A stretch of 61,074 nucleotides of DNA from Pseudomonadota bacterium (GTDB taxonomy: Bacteria > Myxococcota_A > UBA796 > SXON01), in the NCBI GenBank assembly GCA_005778355.1, contig SXON01000205.1, forward strand, positions 1 through 61,074. The letters run 5' to 3'. The notes beneath the pieces are model-generated. The model worked only from the letters and a program-made list of their open reading frames with translations. It had not been told where the DNA came from and made no database searches. A program made the translations under genes and the position numbers. The first letter of the stretch is position 1. Every line of letters starts with the position of its first letter. Below, in pieces: positions 23,876-32,220 of this stretch.

Positions 23876-25254
23876 GGGCGGTGGTGGTGGGCGGAGGCCC
23901 CGCCGGGATGACGGTCGCGCTGCTGCTGGGCCTGCGAGGCCATGAGGTGGTGCTCGTCGAGCGCGAGCAGCTGGGCGGCCTCTGGGCGTGTCGACTCGAC
24001 GCCGAGGGACACTACCAGTCCGAGAACTCCTGCAAGGTGTTCCAGCCCTCCTACACCACGGCGCCGCGGCTCTTCGCCCTCCTGGGCACTCGGTGGGACG
24101 AGCACTTCGTCGCTCGGCACGACCTCCGACGTGACTGGCTGCAGCCCTTCATCGCGGCGTGCACATGGACCGACCTCTTCAAGCTGGCGCGCGCCTTTTT
24201 CGCCAGTCGCCTCTCGCTCCGCGACTACCGCCAGGTGTCGGTACCGGACTGGATGGCGGAGAATGGCGTGAGCGAGCACTGCCAGCGCTGGATGAGGGCC
24301 ACGGCGCTCGGCGGCATCGCGGGCACCCTGCGGATGACGATGTGGGAGCTCTTCCTGCGGATCGGCACCAACCTCGGGTCGATCCTGGGGCGCCGGGGCT
24401 CCGCGTTGTACTGGAATGCCCGCCCACCCAACGCCGAGGCGGGCTTCGTGAGTGCCTGGCGACGCGCGCTCCGGGAGGCGGGCGTGGTGATGCGTTCGGG
24501 TGTCGCGACCGTGATACGCGAGGCAACACGGGAGCAGTCGCGAGTCGAACTGGCGGACGGCGAGCACGTGGTGGCCGACGCCGTCTTCCTCGCCGTGCCC
24601 CCTCCGGCCCTGGCCAAGCTGCTCTCAGCCAGCGACGCCACGATCGCCCGAGGCTTCGGGCACGAGCCCGCCGCGCTCCCCGGCCTGCTCTCCGACTCGA
24701 AGTACGAGCATCTCGGCATCGCGTGGTTCTTCTCGGAGCCGCTCCCCGCCGAGCTGCCGTTGGGCGGGCACAACGTGCGCCGTCACTGGCACGCGATCCT
24801 CGTCCAGCACTCCCAGTACGCGGATCACCTCGCGCCCGGCGAGAAGGCCGTCGTGGTCGGCTCGGTCGCCGTCGACACCGCGCTGGTCCATGAACGCCTC
24901 GGAAAGCGCGCCAGTGACTACACGCCCGAGGCGCTCGCCGCGCTGCTCTGGGACGACGAGCGGCGCGTCGATCCCTGCCTCCCCGAGCCCTGTCGGGTAG
25001 AGGTCCACGGCCTCTCGAGCGCCACCCAGATCGTGCAACACGGCGCGCTCCCCGTCCGCTGTGCAACGGCGCCCGTGTACCTCGCCACCAGCCTCAACGG
25101 GCAGGCGCGCTACTTCACCGCCTCGCTGGAGTCGGCGATCCAGGCCGGGGAAGCGGCCGCGGTGGCCTTCGACGCGGGGGCGTCGCTCGACGTGGCGCTG
25201 GCGGCCAGAGCCAAAGAAATGCCGTCCCGGCGAAGCAGCCTGGCGCTCGCGTAG
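23872..25254 (+). CDS. FAD-dependent amine oxidase/desaturase-like flavoprotein
   Basis: 460 aa from the GTG that overlaps the upstream stop. The N-terminus VVVGGGPAGMTVALLLGLRG is the Rossmann dinucleotide-binding fold, followed by VVLVEREQLGGLW. Such proteins (amine-oxidase/phytoene-desaturase-like) oxidise or desaturate substrates in the cytoplasm or at the membrane. The C-terminal part has VYLATSLNGQARYFTASLES, consistent with the second FAD-contacting segment. Substrate not predictable; pairing with an SRPBCC protein suggests a lipid- or pigment-like molecule. The operon lies between two clusters of GTCGTRAGC motifs. Confidence 0.8.
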   Translation: MRAVVVGGGPAGMTVALLLGLRGHEVVLVEREQLGGLWACRLDAEGHYQSENSCKVFQPSYTTAPRLFALLGTRWDEHFVARHDLRRDWLQPFIAACTWTDLFKLARAFFASRLSLRDYRQVSVPDWMAENGVSEHCQRWMRATALGGIAGTLRMTMWELFLRIGTNLGSILGRRGSALYWNARPPNAEAGFVSAWRRALREAGVVMRSGVATVIREATREQSRVELADGEHVVADAVFLAVPPPALAKLLSASDATIARGFGHEPAALPGLLSDSKYEHLGIAWFFSEPLPAELPLGGHNVRRHWHAILVQHSQYADHLAPGEKAVVVGSVAVDTALVHERLGKRASDYTPEALAALLWDDERRVDPCLPEPCRVEVHGLSSATQIVQHGALPVRCATAPVYLATSLNGQARYFTASLESAIQAGEAAAVAFDAGASLDVALAARAKEMPSRRSSLALA

Positions 25255-25311
25255 AGCCGAGCCCTCGCACCACCGCCCAGGAGGGTCGGATCGGGAGCTC
25301 GCCGCGCAGAC

Positions 25312-25541
25312 GTCGTAAGCAATGGACAATCGAACGGCACTCGTCGTGAGCACAAGATGGCTGAAGCGGCACTGGCGGCGCCCGAATCCGGCACCCTCGA
25401 CGCCACCTGCGGCCGCAGCCACCAGCAAACCTGCCTTTTCCATGCGCCAGCCTGCGCCCGAGGCTGCGGCTGATCGCGGTCGTCCGGTTGGAACGTACTG
25501 TGCTCGCGACGATTCCGGTTCGCGCAGCAATCGCTCACGAC
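25312..25541. repeat. Second cluster of inverted GTCGTRAGC motifs
   Basis: Nested inverted copies: GTCGTAAGC at 25312 and GTCGTGAGC at 25343, against GCTCGCGAC at 25502 and GCTCACGAC at 25533. The inner pair agrees over TCGTCGYGAGCACA (13 of 14). The rest of the intergenic region 25255-25602 shows no protein or RNA gene that I recognise. Confidence 0.55.
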
Positions 25542-25602
25542 GCCGACTGGCCAGCGGGAGCCGGGCGGACGCCGACCCCGTCTGAGCGGCAAGGCTGTGC
25601 GG

Positions 25603-25965
25603 TCAGAAGCTCGCGCCCGTCCATGCCTCCCAGGCGAGGCGACGGATCTGGTGGTGCCCCTCTTGGGTGGGGTGCGCGCAGTCGTCGCTCATCCAGCCGT
25701 CACCGCTGTTGAGCCCGTGGCCGTAGAAAAGCCCGTGGTCGTCGAGCAGCAGGGCGCCCTCGGCGTCAACGGCATCGGCGATCGCCTCGTTGAAGATCCT
25801 CAGGTTGGCCACGGCGGTGTCGCCCGTGTCGGCGCCGCCGGAGCCGGTGTCGCCCGCTGACTCCGTGGACGGCTCGCTCCCGGTGCTGTTGCCCGAATCG
25901 CCCACCTCCCCGCCCCGCGGCACGGTGGAGGTACAGCCGACGAAGGGTAGGAAGATGGTGAGCAT
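25603..25965 (-). CDS. Lipoprotein with only the C-terminal block of an SGNH hydrolase
   Basis: 120 aa from ATG 25965. Leader MLTIFLPFVGC has a lipobox. A Ser/Thr/Asp/Gly-rich linker follows (SGNSTGSEPSTESAGDTG). The rest (NLRIFNEAIADAV, LLLDDHGLFYGHG, SDDCAHPTQEGHHQIRRLAW) matches the last part of SGNH/GDSL hydrolases, including the DxxHP block with catalytic Asp and His. The GDS block with the nucleophile Ser and the Gly and Asn blocks are absent. It looks like a deletion remnant with the signal and linker joined to the C-terminal end; an active enzyme is unlikely. Confidence 0.6.
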   Translation of the reverse strand: MLTIFLPFVGCTSTVPRGGEVGDSGNSTGSEPSTESAGDTGSGGADTGDTAVANLRIFNEAIADAVDAEGALLLDDHGLFYGHGLNSGDGWMSDDCAHPTQEGHHQIRRLAWEAWTGASF

Positions 25966-26049
25966 CTGTCCGGCGGGGCGGAAAGGCCTACGCGGGGAGA
26001 CGGGGGCGCGCCTTGGCTCCACCGCCCGCCGCCCGCGATAGGCGACGGC

Positions 26050-26988
26050 ATGCGCTCCTGTTTCGTGATGGACTGGATCGACTCCCTCGATCTCTCCGGC
26101 GACTCCACCTACATGCTGATGCAGGGCAGCACCCGCCGCGGCTGGGAAACGTGGTGGTGCCACCCCAGCGAGATGTGGGGCGAGGCCGGCAAGACCCGCG
26201 CGCGCATGCAGCAGGTACGCGCCACGCCGACGGGCTTTGAGAAGGGCGAGTGGGCCGAGCGGCCGCTGGGCGACTTCGACCTCGCCTGGATGCGGAAAGA
26301 TCCGCCCTTCGACATGACGTACATCTTCAGCACCTACCTGCTCGACCTCGTCCCCCGGCGCACGCTGGTGCTCAACGCCCCAGCCGGGCTGCGGTCGCGC
26401 AACGAGAAGCTCTTCGCGGCGGCCTACGCGGACTTGACGCCGCCCACGCTGATCAGTCGCGACATCAAGCGAATCATGGCCTTCGCGGCAAGCCTACCCG
26501 ACCGGGTGGTGCTCAAGCCCTGGGACGGCAACGGCGGCCGGGGTGTCCTGGTCAGCAAGATGGGCGATCCCAACCTGCGCTCGATGATCGAGGTGCTGAG
26601 CAGCGAGGGACGCGAGTACATCCTCGCGCAGCAGCACCTCCCGGAGATCGTGGAGGGCGACAAGCGGATCATCCTGGTTGATGGCGAGCCCCAGGGCGCG
26701 GTGCTCCGCGTGCCCGGCAAGGCCGACCACCGGGGCAACCTGCACGTCGGCGCCACGGCGCATGCCACCCAGCTCACGGCCCGCGAGCAGGAGATCTGCG
26801 CGCGCATCGGCCCCACGCTGCGCGCCGAGGGCCTGCTCTTCGTGGGCATCGACGTGATCGGGGGCTGGCTCACCGAGATCAACGTCACCTCGCCCACCGG
26901 CATCCAGCAGGTGAACCGCTTCGACGGCGTGCAGCTGGAAGACCTCATCCTCGACGCCGCCGCGCGTCGTCACGTGGAGCTTGCTTGA
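26050..26988 (+). CDS. gshB: Glutathione synthetase
   Basis: 312 aa, the usual length. ATP-grasp ligase that joins gamma-glutamylcysteine and glycine. Typical blocks: FVMDWIDSLDLSGDSTYMLM at the N-terminus, RKDPPFDMTYIFSTYLLDL, VVLKPWDGNGGRGV (ATP lid), GDKRIILVDGEPQGAVLRV and LFVGIDVIGGWLTEINVTSP (metal-binding and substrate region). Its stop overlaps the TTG start of the downstream TPR gene. Cytoplasmic. Confidence 0.93.
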   Translation: MRSCFVMDWIDSLDLSGDSTYMLMQGSTRRGWETWWCHPSEMWGEAGKTRARMQQVRATPTGFEKGEWAERPLGDFDLAWMRKDPPFDMTYIFSTYLLDLVPRRTLVLNAPAGLRSRNEKLFAAAYADLTPPTLISRDIKRIMAFAASLPDRVVLKPWDGNGGRGVLVSKMGDPNLRSMIEVLSSEGREYILAQQHLPEIVEGDKRIILVDGEPQGAVLRVPGKADHRGNLHVGATAHATQLTAREQEICARIGPTLRAEGLLFVGIDVIGGWLTEINVTSPTGIQQVNRFDGVQLEDLILDAAARRHVELA

Positions 26989-28181
26989 TCCTCGCCTTTC
27001 TCCTCTCGCTCGCGTTCGCTCAAGACGAGGGCGACGACCTCGACGAGAACACCGTCACCGGCAAGACCACCGAGACCAGCACCGCCCCGGTCGAGGAGCC
27101 CGAGGTGCCCGCCGAGGTGGATCCCGCCGAGGCCAACCGGCCCTACTCGCCCTTGTCCTACAAGGCCGCCGAGGTGCTTCGCATCGACGTGCAGTTCGCC
27201 GATCGATGTCGCAACGCGATTGAGCTCATCTACCGTCGCGACTACAAGGCCGCGAAGAAGGAGCTCGACTCGCTCACGACGGAGTACCCCACCACCGGCA
27301 TCGGCCCCTCCGGCGTGGCGGTGATCTACCAGGCCTTGATGTTCGAGAACTACGACTTCCGCTACGAGAAGCAGTACCGGCTCTCGCAAGAAGGCGCGAT
27401 CAAGCAGATCCAGTCGGGCCTGCAGACGCCGGGCAACGAGTCGATCGAGTACTTCCTGCTGGCGGGCATGCGGGGCATCGAGGGCATTCACCTGATGCGC
27501 AAGGGCGAGTTCGTGGCCGCCATCGGCAACGGGCTCGACGCGGTGAAAGCGCTCTCGGAGAGCGTGAAGGCCGCCCCCGCCTTCATCGACCCGAAGCTCG
27601 GCGACGGCATGTACATGTACTGGCGCACGGTGGTGGCGCGCGCCTCACCGCTGGTGCCCGATGGCGCCGACGAGCGGGCCGCAGGCAAGGAACTCATGAA
27701 GAAAGTGGAGAAAGAAGGCGTATTGTTGTCGCCCGCCGCCACGCTCGCCCTGTCCTACTCCTACATCGAGGAGCGCGACCTGCGAAACGCGCTGGCGCGA
27801 ACGATGTACGGTCGCACGAAGTATCCGAACAACGTCATCAACAACATGACCGCGGGCCGCGTGCTCACCAGCATGCGCCGCTACGAAGACGCCCTGCGCA
27901 TGTACAAGGACGTGCTCGCCTACGCGCCCGATAATCAGCGTTCTCACTACCACATGGGCGTGGTGTACGCGCGCATGTCGCGCTTTGCCGAGGCCGAGAA
28001 GTCCTTCCAGAACTACATCGGTTTCAAGGACGTCCTCCCCGAGTACCGGGGACAGGCTTACTACCGCCTCGGCCTCTTGTTCGCGCGGCAGGACAAGACG
28101 ACCGAGGCCAAGTCGGCCTACGAAGCTGCCGTGAAGACCTCGAAGCACGAGGCGGCGAAGCGCGCCCTGGAGAAGCTGTGA
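26985..28181 (+). CDS. Exported tetratricopeptide repeat protein
   Basis: 398 aa from a TTG that overlaps the gshB stop. Signal peptide MILAFLLSLAFAQ, then an acidic Thr/Glu-rich linker to ~45. The remainder is helical, with clear TPR units near the end (NNMTAGRVLTSMRRYEDALR, DNQRSHYHMGVVYARMSRFA, YRGQAYYRLGLLFARQDKTT). A periplasmic scaffold is likely. Coupled on both sides: its stop overlaps the GTG of the SCO1-like gene. No partner is evident from the sequence. Confidence 0.8.
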   Translation: MILAFLLSLAFAQDEGDDLDENTVTGKTTETSTAPVEEPEVPAEVDPAEANRPYSPLSYKAAEVLRIDVQFADRCRNAIELIYRRDYKAAKKELDSLTTEYPTTGIGPSGVAVIYQALMFENYDFRYEKQYRLSQEGAIKQIQSGLQTPGNESIEYFLLAGMRGIEGIHLMRKGEFVAAIGNGLDAVKALSESVKAAPAFIDPKLGDGMYMYWRTVVARASPLVPDGADERAAGKELMKKVEKEGVLLSPAATLALSYSYIEERDLRNALARTMYGRTKYPNNVINNMTAGRVLTSMRRYEDALRMYKDVLAYAPDNQRSHYHMGVVYARMSRFAEAEKSFQNYIGFKDVLPEYRGQAYYRLGLLFARQDKTTEAKSAYEAAVKTSKHEAAKRALEKL

Positions 28182-28726
28182 TCTGGTTGTTTGCCTGTAC
28201 CCCCGAGCCCGAGAGTCCCTACAAGCTGCAAGAGCTGGGCAGCGTGGTGGAGTTTTCGCTGGTCGACCAGGAGGGCGCCACCGTCACCCGCGACACCCTG
28301 GTGGGGAAGCCCTTCATCGGCGACTTCATGTTCACCAAGTGCCCCGACATCTGCCCGATGCTCAGCACGCGCATGGCGGCGGTGGGCACACGCTACGGCG
28401 ACAAGCTCCAGCTGGTGAGCTTCTCCGTCGACCCCGGGAACGACACGCCACCGGTGCTCCGCACCTACGGCGAGCGCTTCGGCGCGAGCTACCCGCAGTG
28501 GCGATTTCTCACCGGCGACACCGCGGCGATGCGCGCGGTCGTGGTGGGCGGCTTCAAGCTCCTGATGGAGAAGGCGCCCGCCACCACCGAGGCCCCCGAG
28601 ACGGTGCTCCACGGCTCGCGCTTCGTGCTGGTCGACCAGGCGGGGACGATCCGCGCCTACCCGGACCCCGACGTGCCGGGCGAGATCGAGGGCTACGTCG
28701 ACCTGCTCCTCGCTACTGGGGGATGA
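28178..28726 (+). CDS. SCO1/SenC-family copper-binding lipoprotein
   Basis: 182 aa from GTG. Very short leader MIWLFAC with lipidated Cys7. Thioredoxin-like fold with the SCO motif CPDIC (Cys55, Cys59) and the distal His145 (TVLHGSRFVLVD) that bind copper. SCO proteins deliver copper to, or maintain, the CuA site of cytochrome oxidase. FMFTKCPDICPML and FSVDPGNDTP are family-typical. The 3' end overlaps the convergent LysM gene by 14 nt. Confidence 0.88.
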   Translation: MIWLFACTPEPESPYKLQELGSVVEFSLVDQEGATVTRDTLVGKPFIGDFMFTKCPDICPMLSTRMAAVGTRYGDKLQLVSFSVDPGNDTPPVLRTYGERFGASYPQWRFLTGDTAAMRAVVVGGFKLLMEKAPATTEAPETVLHGSRFVLVDQAGTIRAYPDPDVPGEIEGYVDLLLATGG

Positions 28727-29639
28727 CCAGCTCCATCCCGAGCGCGAGCTTGGTGCCGTCGGTCCCCGTCTGTGGGTTGGCCTCGGCGATCTTCTTCCAC
28801 TCGCTCTTGTCGCCGTAGTAGCGAGCAGCGAGCTTGTAGAGGGTCTCGTTCTTCTTCACCACGTGGGTGCGCGGGCCGCTCTCCACCTGCTCCGCGTCGG
28901 GCGGCGCGACCACCTCCTCGGGCACGCCCACCTTCACGGGCACGAGGTCTTCCGGGGCGGCCGGCTCGATCACGATGTCGGGGAGCGAGCCCTCCACCAG
29001 CGGCGGCGCCGCGTCGATGATCACCGGCGCCGGCGCGGGGTCGCTCCCGCCGAAAACCAACATCAGGCCGATCACCACCGTCCCGAACACGCCGGAGGCG
29101 AGGGCAGCGAGCTTCCAGGAACGTTCGCGCTCGCGGGTCTCCGACACCTCGGTCTCCAGCCGTACGGCCTCCGACCGGAGCGTCTTCGCCTCCTGGCGAA
29201 GCGCACGCATCTCGCCGAGCTCTCGGGCGGCCACGCGGGCGCGGTGCTCTTCCTCGCGGCTGCGCTCGGCGCGGATGGCGGCCTCGAAGGCGTCGCGCAA
29301 GCCGGCCGGGGCGAGGGCACCGGCGGCCGTCGCGGCATCCAGTCGCGACAGCGCATCGTTCCAGCGGCCCTGCGCGGCGTGAACGCGCGCGAGCAGCAAG
29401 AGGGCGTCGCCGTCGTCGGGGTCGAGGCAGACGAGCATCTGCAATCGCTGCTGGGAGGGGCCGAGGTGACCGTCGCGCGCGAGGACCAGCGCCTCGTTGT
29501 ACAGCGTGCTCGGCACGTGGATACCGGCCTTCTGGCAGGCGTCACCGATGCGGGCAGGCGTGTCGCCGGTCACGGGGCCGGGACCGGGCCGCGCGGGTTC
29601 GTCGAACAGGCCAAGGTCGAGAGCGAGGTTGTCGGACAT
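28713..29639 (-). CDS. LysM-domain protein with TPR-like N-terminus and one membrane helix
   Basis: 308 aa. Residues ~35-120 have TPR-like helices; ~120-175 a charged coiled coil (AERSREEEHRARVAARELGE); ~178-200 one transmembrane helix (LAALASGVFGTVVIGLMLVF); ~200-255 a Pro/Glu/Val-rich linker; and 258-308 a LysM domain (THVVKKNETLYKLAARYYGD, NPQTGTDGTKLALGMELVIP) that binds peptidoglycan. The topology suggests a cytoplasmic N-terminus and a wall-binding periplasmic C-terminus, linking the inner membrane to the cell wall. Confidence 0.85.
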   Translation of the reverse strand: MSDNLALDLGLFDEPARPGPGPVTGDTPARIGDACQKAGIHVPSTLYNEALVLARDGHLGPSQQRLQMLVCLDPDDGDALLLLARVHAAQGRWNDALSRLDAATAAGALAPAGLRDAFEAAIRAERSREEEHRARVAARELGEMRALRQEAKTLRSEAVRLETEVSETRERERSWKLAALASGVFGTVVIGLMLVFGGSDPAPAPVIIDAAPPLVEGSLPDIVIEPAAPEDLVPVKVGVPEEVVAPPDAEQVESGPRTHVVKKNETLYKLAARYYGDKSEWKKIAEANPQTGTDGTKLALGMELVIPQ

Positions 29640-29687
29640 GGGTCACCGGGGAGGTGGGTGCGACGGGAATCGCACGGGGGGACATCG

Positions 29688-29716
29688 ATCGTAGCGCATG
29701 AGTATTGACATGTCCA
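29688..29716 (-). promoter_or_regulatory. Sigma70-type promoter for the LysM gene
   Basis: On the minus strand TGGACA, 17 bases, TACGAT; close to the housekeeping consensus. It overlaps a TTGACA (29705-29710) on the plus strand that may belong to the divergent methyltransferase gene. Confidence 0.6.
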
Positions 29717-29744
29717 GAGTTGGACTCGATTAGACTCGCGCACG

Positions 29745-30317
29745 ATGTCGCTCCTGCCCTGGTTCCTCCACGTCCTGTTCTGGGCCCCCTTCGTCGCCCG
29801 GGGACAGATTGATCGCCTCACCGGCAAGCAACAATCAGGACCGGCGGCCCACAGATCGTCGGCACCGAGCCTTGTGGTGTGGCTCCACGGAGCGGCGCTC
29901 TTTCCCACCTACTTCGGCATGGGCGCGGGGAGCTTCGGCCAGTGGGCCTACGAGCTTCCCCTCCTCGTCCGGCTCCTCGGCGTGCCCTTCTTCCTCGGCG
30001 CCACGGCGCTGGTCATCCGCACGCTCCTGGTGTTTCGATCCTGGCGTCTCCGGGCCGAGCTCACCGCCGAGCACGAGCTCTGTACCGACGGTCCCTTCGC
30101 GCGGATCCGTCACCCCATCTACACCGCGATGGTGCTGCTCACCGTGGGCACCGCCATGCTGGTCCCCAACCCGCTCACCCTCCTCGGTGTGCTGCTGAAC
30201 TTCGCGGCCGGCGACTACCGCGCGCGCCAAGAGGAGAAGCTCCTCGCCGGGGCCTTCGGCCAGCGATACCTCGACTACATGGGTACGACGCGGCGATTCG
30301 TGCCTGGGGTGTACTGA
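29745..30317 (+). CDS. Isoprenylcysteine methyltransferase-like integral membrane protein
   Basis: 190 aa with about four hydrophobic segments and the C-terminal ICMT/PEMT signature: CTDGPFARIRHPIYTAMVLL, then DYRARQEEKLLAGAFGQRYL and DYMGTTRRFVPGVY. These proteins use S-adenosylmethionine at the membrane to methylate carboxyl groups or lipids. A TAGACT lies eight bases before the ATG (29731-29736). The stop overlaps the ATG of the CotH gene as TGATG. Substrate unknown. Confidence 0.85.
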   Translation: MSLLPWFLHVLFWAPFVARGQIDRLTGKQQSGPAAHRSSAPSLVVWLHGAALFPTYFGMGAGSFGQWAYELPLLVRLLGVPFFLGATALVIRTLLVFRSWRLRAELTAEHELCTDGPFARIRHPIYTAMVLLTVGTAMLVPNPLTLLGVLLNFAAGDYRARQEEKLLAGAFGQRYLDYMGTTRRFVPGVY

Positions 30318-31522
30318 TGTGGTGGCTCGGGTGCGTCCAGTCGCCGCCCGGGCCGAGCGAGATGATCGCCGACAGCGTGGCGCTCATCGACAGCGCCGAG
30401 GAGGCGCCTGGTCCCGACGTGGACGAGTGGGAACTCTATAGCGACGAGGTGGTCCACCGCTTCGACATCACGCTGTCCGACGACGCGATCAACCAGCTCA
30501 GCGCCTACCCCGACCTCTACGTCGAGGGTGAGTTCGCTTACGACGGCGAGACCTACACGCGCGTGGGCGTACGCCTCAAGGGGAGCGCGTCTTTCCAGCC
30601 CATCGACCAGAAGCCCGCCTTCCGCATCGACTTCGACCAGTTCGTCGAGGGACAGACATTCCGCGGGTACGAGCGCCTCGGCCTGCACAACAACGTGTGG
30701 GACGCCTCGGCGATGGCCGAGACCCTCGCTTACTGGACGTGGCGACAGGCCGACAACCCAGCGCCACGCACCGGTTACGCCGACGTGTACGTCAACGGCG
30801 AGCTGCGCGGGCTCTACACACTGGTGCAGCCGATGGACGGCCAGTTCGTGGACGAGTGGTGGGACGGGCCTCACGGCGCGCTCTACGAGATGACCCGCAG
30901 CTGCGACTTCAACGTGTCGTGCGACTGCTACGAGCTGCAGTACGACGGCGCCGCCTACGATGCCGAGGGCATCTGGGCCGGTTGCGACGCCGCGGCCGTG
31001 GGCACGCCGGAGGCCATCGCCTCGGCCTTCGACTGGAGCCGATTGGTGCGCTACCTCGCTCTCGAGAAGGCGCTCAACCACCCAGATAGTTACTCGTATA
31101 ACCTGAATAATTACCACATCTACGTCGACCCGGCCACCGGCTGGCTCACGCTCACGCCCTGGGGGGCGGACTCCACCTTCGTGTACGTGTACCCGCCGTG
31201 GGACCTGTCGCAGCCCTGCGAGCCCGTGTACCTCGACGTGGACTACACATCGCCCTACGGCTGGCTGGCGCGCTGGTGCGAAGACGAGCCCACCTGCCGC
31301 GAGGCCTTGCTCGACGAGCTCGACTCGCTCGCGACTCTGATTGAAACCCTCGAGCTCGCTGATCGCGCCACGAGCACGCACGCGCGCATCCGCGACCACG
31401 TGGCCGCCGACCCCCAGGCGGCCTACTCGCTCGAGGATCACGACTACCAGGCCGCCTGCTTCGCGGACTGGATCGGGCGCCGACCGGACGAGCTCCGCGC
31501 CTGGGTGCAGAACGCGAGGTAG
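30317..31522 (+). CDS. CotH-like kinase-fold lipoprotein
   Basis: 401 aa. ATG 30317 overlaps the upstream stop. Leader MWWLGC is an extremely short lipoprotein signal. The protein follows the CotH family: VHRFDITLSDDAINQL, RVGVRLKGSASF, KPAFRIDFDQFV, LGLHNNVWDASAMAETLAYW, YADVYVNGELRGLYTLVQPM, then YNLNNYHIYVDPATGWLTLTP with a late WGADSTF segment. CotH proteins have an atypical kinase fold and phosphorylate secreted proteins in spore formers. Here a surface or periplasmic role is inferred. Confidence 0.82.
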   Translation: MWWLGCVQSPPGPSEMIADSVALIDSAEEAPGPDVDEWELYSDEVVHRFDITLSDDAINQLSAYPDLYVEGEFAYDGETYTRVGVRLKGSASFQPIDQKPAFRIDFDQFVEGQTFRGYERLGLHNNVWDASAMAETLAYWTWRQADNPAPRTGYADVYVNGELRGLYTLVQPMDGQFVDEWWDGPHGALYEMTRSCDFNVSCDCYELQYDGAAYDAEGIWAGCDAAAVGTPEAIASAFDWSRLVRYLALEKALNHPDSYSYNLNNYHIYVDPATGWLTLTPWGADSTFVYVYPPWDLSQPCEPVYLDVDYTSPYGWLARWCEDEPTCREALLDELDSLATLIETLELADRATSTHARIRDHVAADPQAAYSLEDHDYQAACFADWIGRRPDELRAWVQNAR

Positions 31523-31566
31523 GGAGCGGGCATGTGCCTTCACCTTCGCTCGCGTGTGCTGGACTG

Positions 31567-31595
31567 GGTGGCCCGCTGGTTCCGGCCGGGCCACC
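31567..31595 (+). terminator. Stem-loop after the CotH gene
   Basis: GGTGGCCC and GGGCCACC form a perfect 8-bp stem with a 13-base loop, about 45 bases after the CotH stop. There is no T-run, so it may be a weak terminator or processing signal. The rest of 31523-31687 shows nothing else. Confidence 0.45.
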
Positions 31596-31687
31596 GTACC
31601 AACAGGAGTGGGAACAACATGTCGCAGCGCTGATCGATCGAAGGCCGAGCGAGCATGCCGCGTTAGCACCGGCACCCGGAGTCCCCC

Positions 31688-32218
31688 ATGCTCGCGCTCC
31701 TCGTCTCTTTCGCCCTCGCCAAGCCCGCAGACGCCGCGTGGATGGCCAAGACCGCCACCTTCACACAGGCCGACATCGTCAACGCGCGCGGCGTGGCCCT
31801 GGCCCCGGCGATGGTGGCCGCCCTCCCGGAAACACTCGACCCCCTGTCCTCCAACGTGGTCTTGTGCGACAAGCAGGGCCTCACCCAGGTGGAGTTCCTC
31901 ATCAACGAGAAGGCGGTCTACGAGCTGCAGAATGGCAGCGAGTTCTCGCGGCGCTCGGCGCTCGGCAACACCCACGGGCAGATCCTCGCCGAGATCGTGA
32001 AGGCGGCCGGCGGCGAGGGCGGCGGCGGCTACTTCGGTACCATCACCGCGCCGACCAGCGCGAGCGAGAAGGCGGTCAGCGACTTCCTCAAGGGCCGGGA
32101 GGCCACCGACCTCGTGGTCACCATCGGCTGGAAGAACAAGGACGGCGCGTTCGTCTACGCCACCTTGTACTCCGACCGTTACGACGTGAACGCCGAAGCC
32201 CCGAAAGCCAAGAAGTAG
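31688..32218 (+). CDS. Exported protein of unknown function
   Basis: 176 aa with signal peptide MLALLVSFALAKPADAA. No recognised domain. A Gly-rich loop (GGEGGGGYFG) lies in the middle, and the C-terminus (VTIGWKNKDGAFVYATLYSD) is strand-rich. A single start near the preceding stem-loop suggests its own transcription unit. The esterase gene starts two bases after the stop. Confidence 0.65.
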   Translation: MLALLVSFALAKPADAAWMAKTATFTQADIVNARGVALAPAMVAALPETLDPLSSNVVLCDKQGLTQVEFLINEKAVYELQNGSEFSRRSALGNTHGQILAEIVKAAGGEGGGGYFGTITAPTSASEKAVSDFLKGREATDLVVTIGWKNKDGAFVYATLYSDRYDVNAEAPKAKK

Positions 32219-32220
32219 GC

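Noticed and set aside
25255..25602. Short open frames between the flavoprotein and the SGNH remnant
   Set aside because: Low-complexity Arg/Ala-rich translations, no start site or similarity. The region is better explained by the inverted motif cluster.
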